The notes under the pieces were generated by a model. It ran no database searches and was not told where the DNA came from. It saw nothing but the letters and a program-made list of their open reading frames with translations. The position numbers and the translations under genes are program-made. A stretch of DNA of 64,000 nucleotides. Source: Chaenocephalus aceratus (taxonomy: Eukaryota > Chordata > Actinopteri > Perciformes > Channichthyidae). The first letter of the stretch is position 1. Each line of letters begins with the position of its first letter. The DNA lies in assembly GCA_023974075.1 (NCBI GenBank), contig JAMFTG010000488.1, forward strand, positions 248,001 to 312,000. Reading direction: 5' to 3'. Positions 33,801 to 45,800 of this stretch are shown in pieces.

Positions 33801-36800
33801 TTAAATGTATCATGTCAACAAATTAAACATAATTGTATTAGGTTGGTTGAAAGCAATAATATATATTTAAAATGAAAAATATTAAGTTCAACTAAATATT
33901 ATTGCTTTCAACTCACCTAATGCAACATTTATTAATTTATTGACATAATACATTTAATTAAAGTCAATGTTCTAGTGTTTTCAGTGTACTCTACAAAATG
34001 TGATTAGTAAATACTCAACAACTGTCCTTCAAGTTAGGGTTATTTTGGAATGAGTTCCTCGTTCAATGCTCTGTAATGACTCGAAATGCAGCTTCATTCA
34101 GCGTTCAGTAATGTAGAGACCTTTGAGCTAATGCAGTGAGCAACACATTCTTAATATGTACTGTTCACACTTCTCCTCCAGATGCTCCGAGGCTTCCTCT
34201 GTGTCAGTGAGTCCCTCTGCTGAGATAAATGAGGGCAGTTCAGTGACTCTGACCTGTAGCAGTGAAGCTAACCCAGCAGCTAAATACACCTGGTACAAGA
34301 AGAATGGACATCGTAACGTTCCTCTTCTCAGTGAACGACCACAGCTTGTCTTCAGCTCCATCCAGTCCTCTGACTCTGGACAGTATTTCTGTAAAGCTGA
34401 GAACAAGCTGGGGAGGAGGACATCTGAAAACATCTCTATCGACGTGAAATGTGAGTAAGACAGTTTATTGAAAGATAACAAGCTTAAATCTGTCTAGTTG
34501 TTTCAAGAGAAGATGTTACTTATCATCACTACTTTCTTCAGCTCAGCTTGCTTTACATCACATGGGATCCAGGGAACAAGCGGGTAACGAAAAGTGAACT
34601 GGCAGTAACTTCTAATCACATTTTATAGAGTTGCTAATGATGACATCATCGAGAAACGACTGTTAAAAATTGTTATATTTAACTAATATTTACTGTTATT
34701 AACTTTACAAGGCTATCTCTACATCCTGACATTCCATGACTCAATTAATCATTTGTAATTGATTAAGTAATACTATTACGTTCTCTAATGGGCTAGGGGA
34801 ACCAAAGGGAAGCAACACAACCAGAGTGGGATTGGTAATAATTATAAGTGGCTTTATTATAAACCAGTGTAGAACAAAATGGCAGACAAACAGCCTGTTA
34901 CAAACAAAAGGGCCAACGGTGCCGACTTAACTCTGGACAAACAAAAGAGGACTCCAAAAGGGAGTTTGGCAGCTCATGCAGAGTAACAATTAAATAAAAG
35001 GGAAAACAAAACCCTCACGTTAAACGTGGTACAAGTGTAAATGAAAAGGCTGTTCAAAAACACAGCTGCTGCTGGTCAACAGGCACTAAGCTAACCTGGA
35101 TCTAAGCTAACACACTTCACTAAACACAGAACACTACTTAACACCTTGCTAAGCAGTATAACAAACACAGAGGATTCACAGTATTATCAAACACAACGAG
35201 TAATCACTGGGGTTACGTACTGAAACCCAGCTTCTATGAGTATAGGCGCAGCCCTCTAAGGCTATCGCTATTGGGTAATCCCCACTGCACGGTGTGCAGC
35301 ACTGACAGACTTATTCCACGCCCACCAATGACGAGGGCCCCACCTCCGGGCTCACTTCCGTATAAATAGGAAGTAGGCCCAACAATCCACTCCAACAGCT
35401 TTTCTTCAGCTATTCGCGGAACCAGTGGGGCCCGAACCTTAGAGGGCTGCGCCTATACTCGTATAAGGTCTTTTTCGGGATAAGAAAATAACGGGAGTAA
35501 AACCCCTGATTTTCTTCCCCTTGAGGAACCCTGGAAATTGCTCTCTTTAACAGGAGTTTCCGCAGCTCTGACTGGAGCGCAAGACACTGTTCTCGGGATG
35601 CCAGAAGTGTTTCCTGAATCCCCTCGAACTGCGGGGGGGGGGGGGGTAAGGCAAAAACTGTGCTGGCCTGCCTAGCCCCAAAGAACGCCGTGAGGTTCGG
35701 CTCTAGAGGAGGCACGGTCGGGAAACCTACATCCGTGAATCCCACCACTCTCGTGAGGGGCACGTATGTCCCTATCGGAGCCCTCATTGCTCCAGGGTCC
35801 GCCACCACCCCCTCCTGGTACTTCCTTATGGCCGGGAAGCGTGGCCAGACCGGGTCACTCCTTACCCTGTGTACACCCCGGACATATCATCCGGAGGCGA
35901 GCTCTCCTGAGCTAGGGGAACGGGGAGATTTCTCCAGGCGGCCGCCTTGGATATAATCTCCGGAAGTTCCAGGAGAATCCCGCCAATCGACGGCAACGCC
36001 GTTGTGGCGGAGATAGGGATCACGGGATCATACACCGGACATACACCGCGTCCCCTACCTGTCTCCTCCGTCCGGAGGGGAGAGATAATGGGGGAATCAC
36101 CCGGTGATCCCTGAATGGAGGGGACGTAGTCGTCCGACTCGTGCCCGCCATTCGGATCCAAGAAATCAAGGGCTTTGTCCCCGGAGTACTCCTCCTGGAC
36201 GGGCCAATCGTCCTCGGCAGCTGCAGCAGCGAGAGCGTCCGCTCTCTGCTGTCAGAGGGCCAGCGGGAGACGGGCACAATGCGAGCATGATACCCCGGGA
36301 GTGAGAGCGGCGTTCGCATGCTCTATTCCCAGGCAGGACTCAAACTGTGAGTGCCTGTCAAAGCTCATAATGTAGCCCGACCCGCATACGAGGCAATCCC
36401 TAACGCAACCTTGACTTTCCTGCCCAGTCTCCATCTTACCAGAAAAACAAAGCTTTTTAGGAGGAATGTTTGCTTTTCAGTAAGTAGCTCTCAAAAGAAC
36501 TTGTTTTGCCTGTCAATGCTTCTGCAACGGAGTGCTGAAGAAAAGTAGGAGTGGATTGTCGGGCCTACTTCCTATTTATACGGAAGTGAGCCTGGAGGTG
36601 GGGCCCACGTCGTAGGTGGGCGTGGAATAAGTCTGTCAGTGCTGCACACGTGCAGTGGGGATTACCCAATAGCGATAGCCTTAGAGGGCGAAGCCTTATA
36701 CGATATAGAACAGCAAGAGGCTAGAGGCGTCTGTCTCACAACACAGAGCCTCCAGAGTGGTAGTTGTCCTCCGGCTTTGTAACCATCTGCAGCAGGTGTG

Positions 36801-39800
36801 CGCCGCGATTGGAGCGCGTCGGGCCCGGCATGCTCCAATCACCATCTTCAGGAGGCGGACCAGGAAATGTGCAGCCAATGTTGTCAGGGCTACCGCACAG
36901 CTCATTTACATGTCCTACTCACCCTGCTGAACACTCACAGACAGATGACAGCAGATAGAAAACAGAGTCCGTAACAAATACAATCAATGGTATTTAACCA
37001 ATGACAAATCATTACTTTATTATGACCAATAACTATTCTGAAATACCCATGAACAATTATTTACATTTTACAGTATATTTTAATTCATTTACATAATATT
37101 TAACAGTTGTTTCTCTATAATGTAATCATTAGCTACAGTGAAAAATGTGATTAGGAAATACTCAACAACTGTCCGTCAAGTAGTGGTTACATTCGAGTTT
37201 ACCTTATTGCAGTATAAAAGTGACATTTGATGCACCTTTTGGACAAAATGCAGCTATATTCAGCATTCAATGATGTAGATACCCTTTTTGCTAATCTAGT
37301 GAGCAACACATTCTTAACTTTGAATATTTTCTGTTCACACATCTCCTCCAGATCCTCCAAAGCTCCCCTCTGTGTCAGCGAGACCCTCTGGTGAGATACA
37401 TGAGGGGCGTTCAGTGACTCGGACCTGTCACAGTGATGCTAACCCAGCAGCTAACTACACCTGGTACAAGAAGAATGGAAATGCAGACCTTCCTCCTCTC
37501 AGTGAAGGACCACAGCTTGTCTTCAGATCCATCCAGTCCTCTGACTCTGGACAGTATTTCTGTTCAGCTACAAATGAGCTGGGAAGGAGGAAATCGAATT
37601 ACATCTCTTTTGATGTGAAATGTGAGTATTGGTTATTATCGATGTAATTTACAGTCTGCTGCAATTCACTGGGGAACTCTAGGAGATAGAAGCTTTGTGC
37701 AGCTAAAGGGCCCAGATTAAAACCATGACCAATCCATCTGGATAGCAGCACATCTAAAAACATCTTTAATGATTTGAAATGATAGTAAAACAGTTTATTT
37801 AAAGGTAAAGAGATTCAATCGGTATAATTTTTGCATGAGAAGATTTGAATGGTCATAAATACTCTACACATTGCATGGAATCGAGAAAACAAATTGTTTA
37901 CAGGCCGTTACTTATGATCAGATAATGTTTACTTGATTGCGAAACACCTAATGAATATTTTTGTAAATTAACTAATGTTTACTTTAATTAATGTCAATAG
38001 TTATCTCAAATTCCTTCCTTAATAACCTGCTTTCACCATTATTATTTTTAAGACCCACCAATTGTTTATATATTTGTGTTATTGGTGGTAACATACTCAG
38101 TAACAACCAACGAATCAGTACTGGGCACCATTTGACTGGAGGAGAGAGAAATATAAAACACATATGTGGTTCATCATAAAGTCAGGATTTGTTATTGGGT
38201 GCTGTTTAGTGCAGTACACGGAAGCAATTGAGAACTATGCATTTCTCAGGAGATACTCAACAACTGAGATTAAGATCCGGATAAAAATCACTAATTTAAA
38301 CCTAGAAAATTATTTGTTTTTGCATCTCCTCCAGATGCTCCAAAGCTCCCTTCTGTGTCAGTGAGTCCCTCTGCTGAGATAGAGGAGGGCAGTTCAGTGA
38401 CTCTGACCTGTAGCAGTGATGCTAACCCAGCAGCTAACTACACCTGGTACAAGGAGGATGAAGACTCTCCAAAAGCTTCAGGACAGATCTTCACCATCAC
38501 TGACATCAGAGCTGAACACAGTGGGAGTTATTCCTGTGGAGCCCAGAACAAGTTAGGACGTAGCAACTCCACCTTAACTCAGATTGATGTGGCAGGTAAG
38601 TCATTTCGCACCACAAGACATCCCAAGAGCCACAGCAACTTCCAAGTTGATATCATACAAGTGGAAAAGTCTCTGAACCACTATAGTTCTTTGAAGAGCC
38701 AAGATGCAATTTACTTTTACACTCTCTGGACATGATTTGTATTTTGTTTTCTAAATCTGAGGTTTGCTGCTCAAAGTTGCCAGACTTGTTGTGATACCCC
38801 GATCTTTTCAAGCACACACATAGTCTACTGTACTTCCCCTCTCTGCTAGGCCACAGGCATCGTCCACAACTTCTGCATTACTCTGCATTGGGTTGTCAAC
38901 TAGTACAGCCAATCAATAATTTGTTTTGCCTTACCCCTTGTCATCTTGCTAAAGTGAGGCTTTTTGACTATACTTGCAAGTCTTCCAACACTCTGTGCTC
39001 TCCCGGTCGAGGTCAGCACTTCTTCACTTTTGACAAGATGCTAGGAAAGGTCTTGACTCCCTTTTTTCAGTCACCTGACAGATTGTCAGAATATCATCGA
39101 GTCCCTCTCTTTGGCATCAAAAACTATAGTTTCCCAAATGTTCCATGACATATTTATTTTGAGTGGGCAGCATTCCTGATAAGGTGATTAACCTCATCAC
39201 TAAGTTGGGATCAGCTGACTGCTCTGCTAAAGAATCCAAGACAGAGATTTGAACATTTGAGTAGAAGATGAATCTTTAGTCTGAAGAGCAAGGTTGGCCA
39301 CAATCAGACCCACAATTGTCAAAGCATTAGGGACCACCAAATACCAATGATTGTTCCCGGTTTAAAAACACCCCTGTGCTGTTGATCATTTATGGGACGC
39401 AAAAGCAAAACAAACTGTGATGAGTTACTATTTTAAATGCTTCTCTCTTAAGATCTCAGATTTAATGACTAATCATTACATGTTAAGGAACTCAAATATA
39501 CCTGTAATAGAAAAGCTAATTGTCACTGTTTCCCAGGTTCAATGAAATCAGTCGCTGCTGGATCAATAACTGCCGTTATTGTGGGTATCATATTCCTCAT
39601 TGCCTTTCTGTTGATTAGGTAAGCAGTTCAGTTTTACTTTGATTACGTTCAGTTATGCTACACAGTTATTTAATGATAAGATTAATTTCTTTGTTAATTC
39701 ACTTTCTTTTCCAGAAGAAAGAGGTCCTCGAAACCAACCACGGAAGCTGGAGAGAGACCAGACAACGACGCTCAGGTGAGAAAGCAGATTTCAGGTGTCA

Positions 39801-42800
39801 CCTAGGGTCAACCTTCACCTGCAACTAATTTCAACAGTGCATCATGTCCCTGTTTGGAAACGTCCTTTTCCCAAACTAAATATGATTCAGGAGGTGGAGT
39901 GAGTCATCCATTAGTCACAGTGTTGAGGCTTTGATCCCTGTCTGTAGGTTTAAAGACCAAAATAAACATAATCAAGATGCTCTTCATGGGCCATGTGGTG
40001 AAGCTTTGTCGCCATCTGTGTGTGAGTTTGGTGAATCGGTGAATGAGAGGCCTTACTAGTGTGCAGTCACTCATCATTCCAGTCCCTTTATTTGTTCCTC
40101 CTGTTAAATTCAATTTCATAAATCCATAGCTATGCTTTTGTCATACCTTCGGCCAGGGCTATTCAACTTCATTAGCAAGTGGGCCAAATAGGAACATCAC
40201 TGGGGGTTTGTGGGCCACACAATACTTTGTCAAGGAATCACTACAAATAACTCTTGCTTACAGTAGTATTAATAGATACTAATACATTAAATGAACTAGT
40301 CAAGAGCATTCCTTTTTTTTATTACTTTAATTGTATCAACATAATCATTACAGAAAGCAACCAGTCCATAAAAAAGTAGGAACGCTTCGGTTACAAGGCT
40401 AGACACAAAAGTGCAAAATGTTGCATCGTTAAAACTAAGGAGACATGAGGTTTTTCCCCCAACAGTTCCATGTCCACTAATGTACAAAACAAGATGAATA
40501 TAATAAAACAGTATTCATTACATCAACAGTAAGTAGCCCTGTGTATAATATCCTCAAAACCTCCAAGCATACATAAGGTGCTTTGAAGACAACACAAGTC
40601 CATACAATGTAATACTAAATGCAAATAGAACATAGTAAAACAATAGCCATCAGACTCACAATAACATTCATATCTTGGAAACATTTTTACAATTTTCAAA
40701 ACAGTAAGTAGGCTTGTTTGAATGACCATAAAATGAATGACCATAAAAACAGATCTGCATACATACCATGCATCAGACTTCTGTCATGTTTAGCCTGTTT
40801 GAGTCAGTGAGAGAAATTACACTGCCTTGATTTAGCTATTTCAGCATAGTTTGGCTCCTAAGTGGTAAGAGCAATCCTGAGACACTTCTCATTGGTCATG
40901 GAGCAACGTGCTCTTGTTTTGATGGCATTCATATGAGAAAAGTTAGACTCACAAGTATAGGTAGATCCAAACATTGTCAGTATAAGCAAGGCCACCTTCC
41001 TCATTGTTGGCCACTTGACTCCTATCAAATGATGCTAGCAGTCCCTGTACTTTCCTTCTCTGTTCCTCTGAGCCCACGGGAAAACTGGCAGAAAACGAGC
41101 CGTGATTTGAGTTGTAGTGTCGCTTTACGTTGTATTCTTTCATCACGGATATACCGTACTTTTCGGACTATAAAGCGCACCTGCATATGAGCCGCAGCAG
41201 CTAAATTGTCCGTCTGTCTTGCTCTCGTTCTGTCTCTCGGTTCCACTTTTACTTTGGCGCGCTACCTGTCTCACTCTTTTCCGGCCTCCAGCTTTTCCCG
41301 CTGGAGCCCGCCGCTTAAAGGTGGCGGGCGCAGACCGGTCATAGAGCCCATAGCGTTAAAGGTGGTTAATTTTACCTGTAAAATCCATAGATTTAGGAGG
41401 TTCCCTAGTGGCCGTTAGCTGTACAAACAAAATGGGGGAAAAAGTCGTGGATTATAGTCCGAAAAGTACGGTACTTTCGTTGCACAATAAACACACCGGT
41501 TTATTACTTGTTGCGGCTGGCAAAGTAAATACATATTTGTCAGTCCATTCATTCTGGAATTATCGATTTTCCGAATCAACTTTACGTTTCTTGGGCTTGG
41601 AGAGAGACATCTTGAAGCTGTTGTTAACTAAAGCACTTTCTCTGTGGCCCGCGAACCTAGTGTGTAACGTGAGTTTGACTGAGCCAATGACAAGTGCGGA
41701 CACAGTGCGGGTTTTTTTTTTTTTTTAATGAGCAGAACGCGGCAGGCAAAATAATGGATTCAAAATAATTCAAATGAATGGAAAAACCAGCGTTTTCGCC
41801 GCATCGTCGGATTTAGTGTGATCAGACATTAGTTTTGTTTATGCTATTACACATATGCCATTTCGATTTGCAGGCAACCACTTGTGGGCCAGAAAAAAGT
41901 TCTGAAGGGCCTGATTCGGCCCGTGGGCCGCTAGTTGAATAGGCCTGCCTCACGGCCTGTCTACACTACAGGCATCGAAAAATGCTTTCAACGCTTCGCC
42001 CATTCACTTGAATGGGGTGACGTAGTTGATTTTGAATCTTCGCCTAACTGCATTGTGGGGAGCGGAACGTGGCTTTGCAAGCATCGCGAGCATCAAAAGT
42101 TGAGCAATGTTCAACTTTTGAGGCTCGATGCTTGGCATCAGCCAATCAAATCATGCGTATGCAAATCTGACAGTACAAGCGCTAGCCAATCAAACCGCGT
42201 GTATGCTGGGAGAGAGTACGCATGTAATTTCCTCATGTTCAAAAAAATGGAGCGGTAGTGAATCACCCGGTGCTGTATGATCAGTTTCTGTTCATCTACC
42301 GGGATACAAACCGGAGGAGCGAGGCATGGAGGGAGGGGGCAGAGACAGTGGATGAAACTGGTAGGTTTTCGCCTGTTTGGGGATTTTATATCCAGTTTAC
42401 TTCGCCCATCCACACAGCGGCGTGTGTTGAAGCTTGCCGGCGGGCGTGTCTGAAACTCGACCAACAACCAATCACATGAATCTCCCGCCCCTGACACACA
42501 AGCGGTTTGATTGGCTAGAGCTTGTACTGGCATATGATTCGATTGGCTGATGCTTCTGCCGAGGCTTCAAAAGTTGAACATTGCTCAACTTTTGCAGCCT
42601 GAAACGCCAGGAAAGCTCCGCTCTGCTTCCCACAATGCAATTCGGCGAAAAGTCACCCCATTCAAAGTGAATGGGCAGAAGCTTCTAACGCCGCTGTGTG
42701 GACGGGCCGTAGTTTGCTTTTCCTCAGTCATTCTGTGTCATACAGTTATCAACGTTATGTGTAAGGTGTCTTTGGTCTTTCCATTGCTTGGGATGTAAAC

Positions 42801-45800
42801 CTTTCCATACATGTAAGCATTTTTTAAATATTGGGGGATACAATGACAATAACAGAAGTGATCTCAAAAGACCTCATGAAAGACGACACAGGAAGTGAGG
42901 ATACCCGGCCCGGAGGAAGCCCGGGGTCCCCTTCTGGAGCCAGGCCCAGAAGGAGGACTCGTCGGCGAGCGTCTGGTGGCCGGGCTTGCCACGGAGCCCG
43001 GCCGGGCCCAGCCCGAAAAGGCAACGTGGGCAACACCTCCGCTTCTCCGTCCCGCGGGCCCACCACCTACGGGAAACATCGATGGGGTCGGGTGCGCTGC
43101 CAGAAGGGTGGCAGTGAAAGCGGAGGGTCTCGACGGACCAGACCCGGGCGGCAGAAGCTGGCTTTGGGGACGTGGAACGTCACCTCTCTGGGGGGGAAGG
43201 AGCCGGAGCTTGTGCGGGAGGTGGAGCGGTACCAGTTGGATCTGGTTGGGCTCACCTCTACGCACAGCGTCGGCTCTGGAACCTTACTTCTGGATAGGGG
43301 TTGGACTCTATTCTTCTCCGGAGTTGCTCAAGGTGTGAGGCGCCGGGCGGGTGTGGGGATACTCACAAGTCCCTGGTTGGGTGCTTCGTTGTTGGAGTTT
43401 ACCCCAGTGGACGAGAGGGTCGCCTCCCTACGCCTGCGGGTTATGGGGGGGAAAACTCTGACTGTTGTGTGTGCTTATGCACCCAACAGCAGTTCAGAGT
43501 ATTCGGCCTTCTTGGAGACCCTGGAAAGAGTCCTGTATGGGGCTCCTGAAGGGGACTCCTTAGTCTTGCTGGGAGACTTCAACGCACATGTGGGCAATGA
43601 TGGAGACACTTGGAGGGGCGTGATTGGGAGGAACGGCCCCCCTGATCTGAACCGGAGTGGTGGTTTGTTACTGGACTTCTGTGCTAGTCATGGATTGGCC
43701 ATAACAAACACCATGTTCGAGCATAAGGATGCTCATAAGTGTACGTGGTACCAGAGCACCCTAGGCAGAAGGTCCATGATCGATTTCGTTATCGTATCAT
43801 CGGACCTGAGGCCGTATGTTTTGGACACTCGGGTAAAGAGAGGGGCGGAGTTGTCAACTGATCACCATCTGGTGGTGAGTTGGGTCGAGTGGCGGGGGAA
43901 GCCTCTGGATAGACCTGGTAAGCCCAAACGTGTAGTTCGGGTGAACTGGGAACGTCTGGAGGAGGCCCAAGTTCAGGAGGCCTTCAACTCACACCTCCGG
44001 CGGAGCTTTTCGGGCATTCCTGTGGAGGTTGAGGACATTGAACCAGAGTGGTCGGTGTTCAAAGCCTCTATTGCCGAAGCCGCGGCGGGGAGCTGTGGTC
44101 TCAAGGTCCTAGGTGCCTCAAGGGGCGGTAATCCTCGAACCTCCTGGTGGACACCGGTGGTCAGGGAAGCCGTCCGACTGAAGAAGGAGGCCTTCAGGGA
44201 TTTGTTATCCCGGGGGACTCCCGAGGCAGTTGCAAGGTACCGACAGGCCCGAAGGGCAGCAGCCTCATCCGTGGCCGAGGCAAAGCAGCGGGTGTGGGAG
44301 AAGTTTGGAGAAGACATGGAGAAGGACTTTCGGGCGGCACCAAAGTTGTTCTGGAAAACTGTCTGACACCTCAGGAGGGGGAAGCAGGGAACCATCCAAG
44401 CTGTGTACAGTAAGGATGGGACGTTGTTGACCTCAACTGATGGAGTGTTGGGGCATTGGAAGGAACACTTTGAGGAACTCCTGAACCCGACAACTCCGCC
44501 CTCTATGTTAGAGGCAGAGCTGGAGTATGATGGGGGATCAACACCAATCTCCCGGGGGGAGGTCACTGAGGTCGTCAAACAACTCCACAGTGGCAAAGCC
44601 CCGGGGGTGGATGAGATCCGCCCGGAAATGCTGAAGGCTCTGGGTGTTGAGGGACTGTCATGATTGACACGTCTCATCAACGTTGCGTGGAAGTCGGAAA
44701 CAGTACCGAAGGAGTGGCAGACCGGGGTGGTGGTCCCCCTTTTCAAAAAGGGGGATCAGAGGGTGTGTGCCAATCACAGAGGCATCACACTACTCAGCCT
44801 CCCCGGGAAAGTTTACTCCAAGGTACTTGAAAGGAGGGTCAGGCCGATTGTCGAACCTCAGATTGAGGAGGAACAATGCGGATTCCGTCCTGGTCGTGGA
44901 ACGACGGATCAGCTTTTTACTCTCGCAAGGATCCTGGAGGGGGCTTGGGAGTACGCTTATCCGGTCTACATGTGTTTTGTAGACTTGGAGAAGGCGTATG
45001 ACCGGGTTCCCAGGGAGTTACTGTGGGAGGTGCTGCGGGAGTATGGGGTGAGGGGGTCTCTACTCAGGGCCATCCAATCTCTGTACTCCCAAAGCGAGAG
45101 CTGTGTCCGGGTCCTCGGCAGTAAGTCGGACCCATTTCCGGTGAGGGTTGGCCTCCGCCAGGGCTGCGCTTTGTCACCAATCCTGTTTGTAATATACATG
45201 GATCGGATTTCGAGGCGTAGTCGTGGGGGGGGGGGTCTGCAGTTCGGTGGACTAAGGATTGCACCACTGCTTTTTGCAGATGATGTGGTTCTGATGGCTT
45301 CATCGGTCTGCGAACCTTCAGCACTCACTGGATCGGTTCGCAACCGAGTGTGAAGCGGCTGGGATGAGGATCAGCACCTCCAAATCTGAGGCCATGGTTC
45401 TCAGCAGGAAACCGATGGACTGTCCACTCCAAGTAGGGAATGAGTCCTTACCCCAAGTGAAGGAGTTGTGAAGTGAAGTGAAGTATCTCGGGGTCTTGTT
45501 CTCGAGTGAGGGAACAATGGAGCGTGAGATGGGCCGGAGAGTCGGAGCAGCGGGAGCGGTATTGCAGTCGCTTTACCGCACCGTTGTGACGAAAAGGGAG
45601 CTGAGCCAGAAGGCAAAGCTCTCTGTCTACCGGGCCATTTTCGTTCCTACCCTCACCTATGGTCATGAAGGATGGGTCATGACCGAAAGAACGAGATTGC
45701 GGATACAAGCGGCCGAGATGGGTTTCCTCCGCCGGGTGGCTGGTGTCTCCCTTAGGGATAAGGTGAGGAGTTCGGTCATCCGGGAGGGACTCGGAGTTGA

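Larger units (their letters stand above)
24786..35463 (+). repeat. Segmental duplication, copy B (10.7 kb)
   Basis: This is the partner of 6624-16341. It carries the longer minisatellite, the gene B promoter, signal peptide, Ig exons 2 to 7 (including two separate Ig exons where copy A has one chimera) and the start of the outer repeat and DIRS remnant. Exons 3 and 4 encode identical protein in both copies. Confidence 0.95.

Noticed and set aside
38888..39148. 86-residue open frame in a gene B intron
   Set aside because: No recognisable domain, no supporting splice sites and within an intron. Length is compatible with chance.
42864..43265. Minus-strand open frames within the LINE (also 43973-44746 and 58836-59609)
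   Set aside because: Shadows of the GC-rich LINE coding strand. The + strand carries all endonuclease and reverse transcriptase motifs.
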